Part shown: piece after piece, positions 49,546-62,189 of the stretch | How positions within the stretch are numbered: the first letter of the stretch is position 1 | How the letters are laid out: every line of letters begins with the position of its first letter | The notes under the pieces: generated by a model | What the model was told of the DNA's origin: nothing | Databases searched by the model: none | What the model saw: only the letters and a program-made list of their open reading frames with translations | Source of the DNA: Nissolia schottii | Taxonomy: Eukaryota > Streptophyta > Magnoliopsida > Fabales > Fabaceae | NCBI GenBank assembly: GCA_003254905.1 | Contig: QANU01086934.1 | Span: 92,032 to 156,031, forward strand | Direction: 5' to 3' | DNA: 64,000 nt | Position numbers and translations under genes: made by a program

Positions 49546-49790
49546 AAAAGAGATAAAAGTGAAATGTTTTAAAACTTTTCATATTTTTAATGCATTACAA
49601 ACTTCAAAATTTTACTTTATCAATAAAATCTTTTCTTTTATTGTTTCCTTAACAAGTATTCTAAAGATAGTTGTTAATAAAACTTATATTATTTTTAGAC
49701 ATACATAATAAAAGTGGATCTTATTTTATTGGGTGTTTGATTATGTATTTTTGGGTCTCAGAACTTACTTTTATTACGTGTAAAAAAAAA

Positions 49791-51089
49791 GGGTTAATTA
49801 AGTTTTTAGTCCCTGTAATATGAAAAAATTTGGTTTTGGTCCCTGTGGATGGTTGGGGTGATGGTGATGACGTGTCAGTTAACGTCGCTGACGTGGCGTC
49901 ACACGTGAACCCGCCACGTGGCTTAACCCATTTTTTCCTTGGATCCGAACCGGTCTAACCCAAACCAGTTTGAAAAAAAACAAAAAACAAAAACCCACAA
50001 ATTTTAAAACCTAAATCCCCAAATCAGAACCCCCCAAGCCATCGTCCTCTCCCTGCCATCGTCCTCCCCACGACATCGTCTTCCCCACGCCGTCGCCGTC
50101 GCCGTCGCCGCCAACGTCATCACCGTCGAGCGTCTACTCTCTTCTCTCTTCTCTCTCTCGTCATCTCGCGTCGCGTTGCTCTCTCTCGTCTGTCTTCTCT
50201 GCCGGCCACTCTCTGTCGCGCGCCACCCATTCTCCACCGAGACCCACAAAGGTAAGGGGAACTCCAAACTGAAACACAAATTTCTTGCTGGCTAAGGGGA
50301 ACTCCATACATTAGGAATTTTTTGAAGCTGAAGGAAATGGAATCTGATGAGCAAGCCCTGTTGTGTAGCATGAGGAAGATGGTTGTGAAGGCAATGAAAG
50401 GGAGGGAGGGAGATTCTAGCTTGGATAAGGCCATGGCCACCATCCCAGATCTAGTTGTGTTCTTGAGTTTTTATGAGCTTCTTCTAGATTTTTATTTTAT
50501 TTTATTTATTTATTTTGGGTTATGAATCGTTTTTCTAAAAATTCTTGGTCTTCTTATTAGCAAAAATTGGTGCCAAGTTTGGAACTTTTCTTTTTGTGGT
50601 TGCTAATGAATTTTTGGGGTTGTTTGATGATGATGGATTGATTCTTAATTTTCTTGTTCTATTTTTGTAGTAGATATTGTTTTTATCATCTTGATTTCTT
50701 TTGGATTGTTGTTTTTTATTTTTTTATGGTATTGAATTGATGTTGTTATGATGAACAACGACGGAGATGAGAGACAATGAGGTTGGGGTGGGGGTGTTAA
50801 AGAGACAAATGAGGGAAGATAGATGATGGGGGTGGGGTTGTTTTTTTTTTTTTTTTTCAAACCGGGTCGGGTTAGACCGATTCGGATTCAAGAAAAAAAT
50901 GTGTTACGTCACATGGCGGGTCCAGTGTGACGCCACGTCAGTGATGTTAACTGACACTTCATCACCGTCAATCCCCAACCATCCACAAAGACCAAAATCA
51001 AACTTCCAAATTTTACAGGGACTAAAACTTGTAATGAGAAACTAAAACCAAACCTTTTCATATTATAGGAAGTAAAAACTTAATTAACC
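49791..51089. mobile_element. Long-TIR non-autonomous transposon (Mutator-like), possibly with captured sequence
   Basis: Ends are GGGTTAATTAAGTTTTTA and, inverted, AAAAACTTAATTAACC. Homology between arms continues for about 180-230 bp (GGATGGTTGGGG, GTGTCAGTTAAC, CTGACGTGGCGTCACAC, GGTCTAACCC). The right arm carries an internal duplication of the ATAGTCCCTGTAA-type segment. Nine A residues lie at 49782-49790 and 51090-51098, compatible with a 9-bp Mutator target duplication but weak because they are homopolymers. The interior (50030-50850) changes composition: CCGTCGTC-type GC-rich DNA, then a short frame starting MESDEQALLCSMRKMVVK at 50337. I cannot name a source gene. Confidence 0.75.
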
Positions 51090-51378
51090 AAAAAAAAATG
51101 TGCTGCACCTATGTTTAAATAAATATTTCTCGCCCCCTTGAATTGAACGAAACTTCCCTTTCCAAATTCCGTTAAACGCGTAAATCATCATCTCAACATC
51201 ACAGCTCATAGACTCACCGTCTGCGGCACAATGGTCCCACTCATACATAGCGAGTCCAAATGACATATAAGACCAAAAATCGGCGTAAGCTATGTGTTCA
51301 TATCCATTAATTTTTAATACATCATTATAATCATAAAAATAAAAATAAAAAATTGGAAGAGGGAAGGGGGGGGGGGGG
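51090..51378. other. Short intergenic stretch before assembly gap 2
   Basis: No feature seen. It ends in a G homopolymer of about 13 bases at the gap edge. Confidence 0.5.
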
Positions 51379-52056
51379 NNNNNNNNNNNNNNNNNNNNNN
51401 NNNNNNNNNNNNNNNNNNNNNNNNNNNNNNNNNNNNNNNNNNNNNNNNNNNNNNNNNNNNNNNNNNNNNNNNNNNNNNNNNNNNNNNNNNNNNNNNNNNN
51501 NNNNNNNNNNNNNNNNNNNNNNNNNNNNNNNNNNNNNNNNNNNNNNNNNNNNNNNNNNNNNNNNNNNNNNNNNNNNNNNNNNNNNNNNNNNNNNNNNNNN
51601 NNNNNNNNNNNNNNNNNNNNNNNNNNNNNNNNNNNNNNNNNNNNNNNNNNNNNNNNNNNNNNNNNNNNNNNNNNNNNNNNNNNNNNNNNNNNNNNNNNNN
51701 NNNNNNNNNNNNNNNNNNNNNNNNNNNNNNNNNNNNNNNNNNNNNNNNNNNNNNNNNNNNNNNNNNNNNNNNNNNNNNNNNNNNNNNNNNNNNNNNNNNN
51801 NNNNNNNNNNNNNNNNNNNNNNNNNNNNNNNNNNNNNNNNNNNNNNNNNNNNNNNNNNNNNNNNNNNNNNNNNNNNNNNNNNNNNNNNNNNNNNNNNNNN
51901 NNNNNNNNNNNNNNNNNNNNNNNNNNNNNNNNNNNNNNNNNNNNNNNNNNNNNNNNNNNNNNNNNNNNNNNNNNNNNNNNNNNNNNNNNNNNNNNNNNNN
52001 NNNNNNNNNNNNNNNNNNNNNNNNNNNNNNNNNNNNNNNNNNNNNNNNNNNNNNNN
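51379..52056. other. Assembly gap (678 N)
   Basis: Bounded by a G run on the left and an A run on the right, so the sequence was probably lost at homopolymers. It lies about 235 bp upstream of the glycosyltransferase ATG and may hide its promoter. Confidence 0.99.
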
Positions 52057-52290
52057 AAAAAAAAAAAACCAAATCAAATGTGAAAATTTAACTAACAAAA
52101 GAAAAAAAACGAACACACCAATGCGAACTCTTCCTTCACTACTCGTTATTGCCCTCTCCACCCCTCTCCTCTGCAAATCACGCCCCTCAAAATAACAGAC
52201 ACATTTTCCGTCACTTTCCCGGGAAAATAAAATAAAAAGAGGTGAAAGGAAAATCTTCCCTACTTTCTATTTTCACTCATTCTTCCCCCG

Positions 52291-55200
52291 ATGGGATTGT
52301 CCCGCAACGGATCTTCCCAGCCGGAGATCGACGACGCCGGCAACGGCAGCGACGTCGGATTCCACTCGATCCGGGGCCGATTCCCCTTCAAGAGGAACCC
52401 TAGTCGCCACCGCGCCTCCTCCTCCGATCGCCTATTGCCGAGGACCGCCGGCGGCGGCAGCGCCGCCGCCCGATCTCACCTGCAGAACCGGTTCACCCGC
52501 AAGGGACTTCTGTGGCTGTTCCCGTTCTTCAAGGGAAAGTCCGGGTTCTACGCCATGATCATCGCTGTGGTGTTCCTCTTCGCGCTCGCTTCCATGGTGA
52601 TGCAGAGCTCAATCACTTCAGTTTTCCGGCACGGGGGTGACCGCGGGAGGGACCCACGGGATGGAATGAAGTTCGGGAGCACGCTCAGGTTCGTCCCCGG
52701 ACGGGTCTCGCAGAGGTTCCTGGCCGGCGATGGGCTCGATCGGGTGAGGTCCCAGCCACGGATTGGTGTTCGTGCTCCCCGAATAGCTCTAGTGAGTTCT
52801 ATTTCCTCTTTTTTCTCTCTTTTTTTTGAAGATGTTTTTATGGATTGTAAATGTATAATCACTTGTTTCTTTCAAATCAATGTTGTTTGGTTGTTTAATA
52901 TAATATATGTTATGGATTAAGGAAGTTTTAATGCTAATTATGGCAATGGCAACAAGTGGTTGTGGAGCCTGGGGTGGCCGTTACTTTTTGATTGGGGAGA
53001 ATTAGTTAAGCTTAAGGACACAAATAGGTTTTAGTTGTTTTTCAGCTAAGGATAATATTATTTTATTTAGTTTAGTTTGAATGCTTAGTTAATGGCAAAG
53101 ATATTTTCTTTTGAAGGATCCGCTTGAATTATGATTTGTGACAGGAGAGGCGTACGATCCATTTCCTTTCGGGTTGTGCCAGTGTGGTGTTTTTATAGAC
53201 TGATAGCGTTAGTTTGTTTCATTTAGTGTTGATTATGTATTGCTACTGTGTAGGTTTTCCTGCTAGTTGTGGACTTATGGCTGTGCCCAAAAAATACAAT
53301 ATATTTATTTGTACTCCAAAAGGCTACTGGCAGTTAATAGTAGAGTTTGCATGTAATTTATTGAAGTTTGTCTTTTTTATGTCAAATGTCGAATGAGTTT
53401 AAAATGCTGTCTTTGTGTTTATAAATAAGTAAAGGTAAAATGACCAAGCTTGGGGCCAAATCAGCACCTTTGGCATTTTTGTTTGGATCCAATAATATGA
53501 ATAAAGAAATGAATACTTGATCCAGCGATATACGTGCTACTCATGGTGCTATGTATGGATGAAATTCAACACCTTTGCCAATGGCCTTGTAGCCAAGTGG
53601 CGAATAATTTCATTAGGAAGCAAATAACCAGGTTTAATCCCCATTGAGTGTCAACAATTTCACCTAGCCTCCCTTTTCCCATTCCAAAACTAGGTCTTAG
53701 TATTTGTTATGCAAACTTTCATTCCACTCTATTGTTCAAACTAAAGAGATGCAAACTTGTACTTAAGCAAGAATCCATGCCTAAGAATTTCAGTAGTTCC
53801 CTCTATGATTATGGGTTAATTGGTTTTGAGTGATGAGCATAACAATGACAGCTCAAAGAAGAGATTCTTGATTTCAAAAGCATATGGAATACTCCCTCCA
53901 TTTCATAATATCTATCAATTTTCAAATTTGGTACATTCATAAATTAGATACATTGATTTATGAATTTACCAAATTTGAAAATTGACAGATATTATGAAAC
54001 GGATGGAGTAGTAATACTTCTAGTTTGTGGCACAAACCTTGTAGCTCTTGGGCCAAAAATCACTGGCCCTAAAGGGCATGGGCTTGTCATTTGGCTGGTT
54101 ATACAATTGTTTCATAAAAAGGATAGAAAGGGCTCACAACATTGTCAAACATTAAGTTTTCAGCACTTTATTGGGTTGCCAAATTCAAATATCTCAAAGA
54201 TATTTGCATCATTTGGCATACTATCCTGCATAAAAAGCATAATTAATTCAATTTATATAAATTGAATTGCATTCTTAGTATATTTATCTGTGCTTGTTTG
54301 TCTGTCAGATATTGGGGCACATGAAGATAGATCCCCAGTCATTGATGTTGGTTACTGTGATTCAGAATTTACAGAAATTGGGTTATGTTTTTAAGGTAAG
54401 TCATTTGTGTTCTGTATGTGATATTATCTTAACTTCTTCATAGATGCTAGTCTTGAGAACCAAATCTTTAAAATAATTGTACATGAATCTTTGTCAAAAT
54501 GACTGTTCTATGACATTGAAAGTATAGCTTATTATTTTTCATGTTTGGTATTATAATTAAGTAAAGATTTTGAGAGGCCCGTGCATTTTGCCGTGTCTAT
54601 TGACAGATATTTACAGTAGGGCACTTGAAGGCCCACTCAATATGGGAAAGCATAGATGATGGTCTCTCTCCATTGAGTACTGAGCAGCAAGGCCAGATTG
54701 ACTGGTCAACGTATGTCTCTTTTTTGAACTTACTTTTCTTGTTTGAGGCTGGGGCTCAAGTTGGGTTTACCTATACCATTTTAAATGCTTCAACATTTTT
54801 TCTTTCGGTAAATGTGTTCTTGACATAATTCTTTGTTAGGTGGTTAACCTTTTTTCTTTTCCTTTTTGGTTCCTCCACAGTGTTGAAGGTGTCATTGTTG
54901 ACTCCCTAGAATCAAAAGATGCCATTACAAGGTGGGTTTTCTTGTATTTATACTATTCAGTTCTGAACTAGCAAAATGTTTGACCTAGGGTGTCTTTTCA
55001 ATTTAGTCTCCCAAAGTTGAACAGTATTGCTACTTGCTACTCTTTCGGTAATTTCATATCTTTATTTTTTCCCCTACTTTTTCAGTAAGTACTTAAAAAG
55101 TTGTCCTTTGAACTGAAGATCATTTTGATAGAAGTGTCTAATAATTAAATTTAATTCTGTAGATCATGTAATATCTATTATGTTGATAGGCAGAACTTTT

Positions 55201-58200
55201 TGTGCTGAGTATACTGTGGCTTGTGTCTTCCCCTTCTCTCTGGTTATAGGAAATTTTTCTTCTTTGAAATGTTAGATGCTATGATTAGTGAGTTTATATT
55301 TGTGCAGCCTTATGCAGGAGCCTTTTTGTTCGGTACCATTGATATGGATTATTCAAGAAGATAGCCTGTCAAGTCGTCTTCCATTATATGAACAAATGGG
55401 TTGGCAACATATTGTTTCTCATTGGAGAAGTGCTTTTAGCCGAGCCAGTGTTGTAGTCTTTCCAGATTTCACTTATCCGGTAAAGTTGCCATTACAAATA
55501 CACAAAGAACAAACAGTGACAGTATCAGAATTTGTTCTCATTTGGACTCGGCTTAATTGTTTTGGCATTGCTCAGTTTTTATTTCTCACTGTGTCAGATG
55601 TTGTATAGTGAGCTTGACACTGGAAACTTCTTTGTGATTCCTGGATCGCCAATAGATGTGTGGGCTGCAGAAAGCTATTGTAAGACCCATGCAAAGGACC
55701 AGCTTAGGGAACTTAGTGGATTTGGTAAAAGTGATATGGTGGTTCTAGTTGTTGGGAGTACTATCTTCTATGATGACCTATCTTGGGACTATGCTGTTGC
55801 AATGCATTCCATAGGACCTCTGCTGACAAAATATGCGAGGAGGAATGATGCAGCTGAATCATTTAAATTTGTTTTCTTATGTGGCAATTCCACCGATGGT
55901 TACGATGATGCTTTACAGGTAGTTTTTTGTTTAAGGTGTGCTGTGCTTCATGTTATTTTGATGCCGATAAAATAGAAGAAAGTAGAGCACTCATTATTAA
56001 TTTAATTAGCCATTAAAGGTTTTAATCATGTCTTGAAGAAATTGATTGACAAATAACTTAGTGGCAATGCTCTGTTTTGTTATGTTTTACTTGTCTAAAG
56101 CAACATTTTCGTTGTCTTTGAATTGTTAACCGATCCCTTGGCTTTTGGTGTAGGAAGTTGCTTCCCGCTTGGGACTTCCTCATGGTTCTATAAGGCATTA
56201 TGGCTTGAACGCTGATGTGAATAGTGTGTTACTAATGGCTGATATCATCCTATATGGTTCTGCTCAAGAGGTGCAGGGTTTCCCTCCATTATTAATCAGA
56301 GCAATGACATTTGAAATTCCAGTCATTGCACCTGATTTTCCTGTCTTAAGAAAATATGTAAGTTCGATTAGTTTCTTTCTTTTTATATATTTTTTTTGTT
56401 CATTGGTTTCTGTAACAATAGCTAATTCTCTCTTTATTTTCATTGAATCCTTCTCCACTTAAAGATTGTGGATGGAGTTCATGGGATATTTTTTTCTAAA
56501 CACAATCCTGAAGCTTTGATGAATGCTTTCTCACTTTTGCTTTCAAATGGAAGACTTTCTAAATTTGCTCAAGCAATTGCTTCATCTGGGAGAGAGCTTG
56601 CTAAAAACGTGCAAGCTTTGGAGTGCATTACTGGCTATGCAAGACTTCTGGAGAATGTACTCAGTTTTCCCTCAGATGCTTTACTGCCTGGTCCTGTTTC
56701 TCAGATTCAACAGGGGGCATGGGAATGGAATATCTTCCAGAATGAAATTGATCTAGGCAGTGACATGCCAAAGATGGATGGTGATTTTTCCATTGGAAAA
56801 GCTACCATTGTCTATGCCGTTGAGCAGGAGTTGGCAAATCTTAATGATTCAACAAGCATATCTGAGAATGGAACAGAGGTTCCAATGCAAGATAAAATAA
56901 CTAAATTGGATTGGGATATTCTTAGAGAAATTGAAGTATCTGAAGAGAATGATATGCTGGAAATGGAAGAGGTATGATGTAATCTTGCCATGGCAGCAAT
57001 TAGTTTTTATCTTCAAACCTGCATTTTCCGCTGCCTTTGTATTCATTTCATCCTTTTGGAACTCATGATCAATTTATTTTAGAGATAGCTGGTTCCAAAC
57101 AATCATTTCTCTCTGTTGTAGATTGAAGAGAGGATGGAGAAAGATGTTGGTATATGGGATGAGATATACCGGAGTGCTAGAAAGTCTGAGAAGCTGAAGT
57201 TTGAAGCAAATGAGAGGGATGAAGGGGAGCTTGAGAGAACAGGACAACCAGTGTGCATTTATGAGATATACAATGGAGCTGGAGTCTGGCCATTTTTGCA
57301 CCATGGTTCTTTGTACCGTGGGTTAAGCCTTGTGGGTATCTTTGTCCATAGTTAAGACAATTTGTCCCTTATTCCCTTTGAGCCTTTTTGCTTTCTTTTC
57401 TTTTTCTCAATTTTTTTTCTTGCAAGTTTACATGAAATTTTGATCTATATATCATTATAGTCTCTACCATTCTCAAAGACTTCAAACTTCGAGTTCTCTT
57501 TAATTTCACTGCCTGTAATTTCCCTTAAAAAGTGAGATAGGCACTAGTATACAATTAAATTGGCTGTATAGTTTATCTACATCATATTTTCTTGTAGATA
57601 ATTTTTGCCTAGTTCCCATGGATGACCACTTGTTGAATTTAAATGAAAAAGTTTCATTTTGCTAGTCTTACATGATTCGACTGGAAAGTATTTGTCCCAA
57701 TTTTTAGAAATAATGAAATATTATTTCTGGCAGTCTAGAAGAGCACAGAGACAAAGCTCTGATGATGTGGATGCAGTTGGTCGTTTGCCGCTTTTGAATG
57801 ACACACATTACCAGAACATTCTCTGTGAAATGGGAGGAATGTTTGCAATTGCAAATAGGGTGGATAGTGTTCACAGGAGGCCTTGGATTGGGTTTCAATC
57901 ATGGCGTGCTGCTGGTAGGAAGGTATTCCTTATGTTAGTTTAACATTTTGCATTATTTTTATTCTGTAGATTATAATAGATACTTGTGTTTACGTTAAGC
58001 CATGCTAATTAGCCTTTTGGAATAAAGAAGTAAAATTCTCCTCATTATTTATCCTTGAATTTAATTAAGAACATAACTTTACCTTTTATTTTAGGTTATG
58101 TATCAATTGACACTAGAATGAAGTTGTGTTTTGAGAAAATTGGGTCTTTTCTTTATGCTTCATTTTTTATTGTTGCGTATGTGTGTGTATGTGTGTGTAT

Positions 58201-60726
58201 ATATTACTATGGCAATGGCTAAGATGCACCGGGATAAATGGTGCATCGCACATCAAGCTAATTTAAGCCATCCAATTTTAGACCATCTATAGACCTAATT
58301 AATGGGTCATTGATAGAACATAAACTGATTGTGCATTTTAAAAGCTCTCCCCGTATGCAACCAATCCCTTTCCCTTATCCTTCCCTGCCACTTCCACCAC
58401 TGGTTCATCTTCTACAACCACCACAAGACTCACAAAACTTACATCTACCAAAACACCACATTACTACACACGTTTGCACTTGCCTTTTGTTTCTGAGAAT
58501 CAATTTTCAGGTATTGAAAGTGCTATCTCAGATTCAAAAAAACCAAACTATTTTTTTTTTGGTGAGAATTGTTGCACAAATTGATAAGCAATTCTGAAAA
58601 CACTCTTCAATCCCACCTCCTCAACAGAGTAAAAGGGAGCAAATAACAATCTAAAACAATTTAAGAGGAGAACGGCGTGCAACTAACTGGAACTCACTGA
58701 TCGTCCCTTCCAAAATGAAATCTTCGAGAAAGAAAATGCAAGAATTCAGAATTGTTAACACAGGAGATAAATTACACCTGCTACATTGAAAGAGCTTTGC
58801 ACCGCGAGATTAATGAAAAGCCTATGGCTTACAATGTTGACACTGCGAATGCCAAGCTCTAGTGAAGACACCGCGCGCTTCTGCTGTGGTGGGATGAAGA
58901 CACGCAGAAGCAGCTCTGAACAAGTGAAATGGCCGACAGTGTCAGGGATCCAGCTCTCTGGCCTCTAGGAAACAACGGTGGTTTGCGATGTGGATTTAAT
59001 TGATTCGGGGAAGATGGAGCTGAGGGTGAAGCGAGGGGGCACCAAGCTTGGAATGTTGAGCTATTTCGAGGCTGACGAGAAGGACGTTCCGATGACTGTG
59101 GTGGCTCAGGGCGGTGGGGGGCGGCGGAGGGAAAAGGGAAAGGGATTGGTTGCATATGGGAGCTTTTAGAGTGTATACCTCAGTCTTTGGTGTATCGACG
59201 ATCCATTTTAATTTCAGCCATTAATAATTAGGTACATAGATGGTCTTCAATTGGATGGTTTTAAATGAGCTTAGTGTGTGATGCACCATCTTTAGCCCAG
59301 TCCATCATAGGCTTTGCCATATATTATAGTTTTCCAATGCCATGAAAAGTTCCCTTTAAAATTATTGCTTAATACATCATTTTCCGCAACAGGTAGCATT
59401 GTCAGCCGAAGCTGAAAAGGTTTTGGAACAGACAATGCAAGATAATTTTAAAGGAGATGTAATATATTTCTGGGGACGATTGGACATGGATGGGGGTGTC
59501 ATAGGAAGCAACAATGTACTTACGTTTTGGTCCATGTGTGACATCTTAAATGGAGGCAACTGCAGGTATGTAATATGGAATGTACCGTCATACATTCAGT
59601 TTGTTCACTGCTGTCTTTCAGCTGCTTAAGCATTTCCTTCATTCATCTCACCACCTTCTCTGATATATTCTATGCTAAAGTTGCTGTCATGTGCTCTGCC
59701 TACATATTAAAATGTTTAGAATCACTGAGCTTAACTTGATATGACAGCTTATGTGAAAAATATATGACTGGTCTCGTGCTCTATGATAATGTTTATGGGT
59801 TTGAAACACAGTTTTTTGTACATAAAGTGGCCCACTGTTCCCCAAAATTAAATTTTTTGAAGTTTGGCTCTAGGAATTATAACGTGTTTTAAACTCGTCT
59901 GATAGTCTGCTTCAAATTGCATCAGAACTGTTTTTCAAGATGCTTTCCGTCAAATGTATGCGTTGCCCTCCCATATAGAAGCACTTCCCCCCATGCCTGA
60001 AGATGGTGGTTATTGGTCAGCGCTACACAGTTGGGTGATGCCAACCCCTTCTTTCCTGGAGTTTATAATGTTCTCACGGTAATAATTGAATCAAGATCAG
60101 CTTCTTAATAGGAGGTTAGTTAAATGCACTTTCTTGATGTGAATGAACTACAAACTGAAGCGTTATCACTTGAGTGCAGGATGTTTGTTGATTCCATTGA
60201 TGCTCTACATGACTCCAGTACAGTTAGGATGTGCTTGTTAGGCTCTTCCGAGCTTGAGGTAATTTGTGCTTGCAATTGGTTTTAAGGTTTCATTAACTAT
60301 TTGTATTTCTTATCTCTTTTGTTCTACGCTACGCAGAAAAAGCATTGTTACTGTCGAGTGTTGGAACTTCTCATCAATGTATGGGCTTATCATAGCGCAC
60401 GGAAGATGGTGTATATAAATCCTACGACTGGTTATATGGAAGATCAGCACCCGATTGAGCAACGGAAGGGTTTTATGTGGGCGAAATACTTTGATTTTAC
60501 GTTGTTGAAAAGTATGGATGAAGATCTAGCTGAGGCCGCAGATGACGGTGACTATCCGAGAGATATGTGGTTGTGGCCAATGACAGGGGAGGTGCACTGG
60601 CAAGGGATTTATGAAAGGGAGAGGGAAGAAAGGTACAGGCAAAAAATGGATAAAAAGAGAAAAACAAAAGAGAAACTGTATGAAAGAATGAAGTATGGTT
60701 ACAAGCAGAAATCACTTGGACGATGA
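52291..60726 (+). CDS. Membrane-anchored GT4-like glycosyltransferase (At5g04480 / At4g01210 type)
   Basis: Fourteen exons: 52291-52791, 54309-54395, 54607-54710, 54881-54931, 55308-55479, 55598-55918, 56154-56357, 56465-56971, 57122-57331, 57734-57922, 59393-59565, 59926-60078, 60180-60258 and 60337-60726 (TGA), 3141 nt, 1046 aa, all GT-AG. A basic, Ser-rich N-terminus is followed by one membrane segment (about residues 87-108, FYAMIIAVVFLFALASMVM), giving type II Golgi-like topology. The donor-binding half of a GT-B fold shows in VVLVVGSTIFYDD, RLGLPHGSIRHYGLN and EVQGFPPLLIRAMTFEIPVIAPD, where a family-1/4 EX7E-type motif is expected. The C-terminal 450 residues are a plant-specific extension (WPFLHHGSLYRGLSL, RPWIGFQSWRAAGRK, WLWPMTGEVHW) ending in a Lys/Arg-rich coiled tail. 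Substrate unknown. Introns hold a Stowaway MITE and a 1.1-kb long-TIR element. Confidence 0.93.
53892..54008. mobile_element. Stowaway-like MITE, 117 bp, in glycosyltransferase intron 1
   Basis: Starts CTCCCTCCATTTCATAATAT and ends ATATTATGAAACGGATGGAG, flanked by TA on both sides (53890-53891 and 54009-54010). The halves are near-perfect reverse complements. The CTCCCTCC terminus and TA target are the Tc1/mariner Stowaway signature. Confidence 0.92.
58211..59318. mobile_element. 1.1-kb long-TIR transposon in glycosyltransferase intron 10
   Basis: Left end GGCAATGGCTAAGATG and right end (inverted) GGCAAAGCCTATGATGG. Arms match for about 170 bp with indels: ATGGTGCATC, AAGCTCATTT-like, CCATCCAATT, GACCATCTAT, CCTAATTA, AAAGCTC, and then ATGCAACCAATCCCTTTCCC, which is exact in both arms. 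The interior is non-autonomous but more GC-rich near 58830-59150. It has a frame from about 58936 to 59169 including MELRVKRGGTKLGMLSYFEA, which looks like normal protein rather than repeat. Mutator-like non-autonomous (Pack-MULE) is the best guess; flanking TA-rich DNA hides any target duplication. Confidence 0.75.
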
Positions 60727-62181
60727 GAGAGAGCTTAGATTTGGAATTTCACATGGCCAAGCGCTTCTGACCTGACCTGCGTGGTGAACCCAATTTCGCA
60801 TCACTCAGAAATTTGTCATGCAAATTGAAGAAGCTTTGACTCTAACCACATTGGCACAGATTAGAGAGACGGTATTCTGTTTTCTCTTTATTAACTGAAT
60901 ACATATATACTCAGCCCTCGGTCTCTGAAACAAGTGAGACAGAGAGCAAAGGAGTTTTCCCATGTTTTGCTGTTCACTAGTTTCAAGACCTTTTTTGGCG
61001 ATCAATTTTTTCACGGTCAATTAAAGCAGAGCATAGAAGACACAGGAAGTTCCTCCTATAAATGTACTCATAGACATAGTCTATAGAAACCCATTCTTCA
61101 ATTAAACTTGACTTAGCTTACATTTGTATTCTTTCATTTCTGTATATTTGTTACACAATAGTGGCAATTTTGAGTAGAATAATGGCTGGTTTCCACCTGC
61201 ATGGTTTTCTGTATTTTTTTGCCCCCTTAACTATTGTATGCAATGCTGCTTCGTTTTCGCCAAAAAGCATGGGGAGATTGAAGTCTCTGGTTTTACGTGA
61301 AATCTGTAACATACTGAGAATTTCGCATAATGTGATTGAATGTGGCGTGATCAGCATCAAGTCCTTCGTTATCCTTAAAATTTTAATGACATACTTGTTT
61401 CTTTTTATCGTACATAATGGCATACAGGTTTCTCAGCTTAATGAAGTAATGAAGTCGTTGTAGTAATTGTAATGACATACATGTTTCTGAGCTTAACTTT
61501 AATTGTAATTGACATGTTTCCTAGCTTTATGACATAATGACATACACATGTTTATGAGCACAGTAATGAACGTTTCTGAGTATCAAGTCCTTGTGCCCCA
61601 ACTAATGAAGTAAAAACATGTATGCCATTTTTTTTCTTTTCTTATGTAGCTTATATCTTATTTTTCAAATGATAAAATTAAATATTTATTATTTAAAATA
61701 AATAAATTAATTAATAACATTATTTTACTGGCGTTTGGTTAATTTAATTAATTCAAGTAATTTGGCATTAATTTTTATAAAATAATGAATTGAATTCGCG
61801 TGAATACATAAAAGAAATTAAGTGTCAGTGAGAGTTTTAATTTTACACCAAAACCAACTTGCCTTAAATCAGGTTAGTTGGTGTGTTAATAGATTCAGAG
61901 TAATGATAGTTTAGATAAAAAAAAATACGATATTATTTCATAATAATAAAAACTTGAGAGTTTATTCTAGTCCTAAATAAAGGATATTGACATCATAATA
62001 TCTAAAATTATATCAAGAAGTATCAATACCTTCGCAAAAGTACCTAAAAATGAGATAAAATTATGAAATTAATTATGCTAAACTTGATAGTGCATGATTG
62101 AGAGATAGTGTAAAAACAATTTAAAATTTAATTTCTAAACCGTAAAAACATCAAGAAGGCATGACAAAAATTTTAAAACAG
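60727..62181. other. Glycosyltransferase 3' UTR and AT-rich intergenic DNA
   Basis: No gene seen. Short AATGACATAC-like words recur between 61380 and 61560. The rest is AT-rich. Confidence 0.5.
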
Positions 62182-62189
62182 TATATAAT
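62182..62189 (+). promoter_or_regulatory. TATA-box candidate for the At3g52170-like gene
   Basis: TATATAAT about 30-40 bp before a CT-rich, GC-richer segment that ends at a clear 5' UTR splice donor (ACTG/GTAAGT at 62394/62395). Confidence 0.4.

Noticed and set aside
51314..52195. Open frames of 250-280 codons on both strands
   Set aside because: They span the 678-base assembly gap and have only low-complexity ends.
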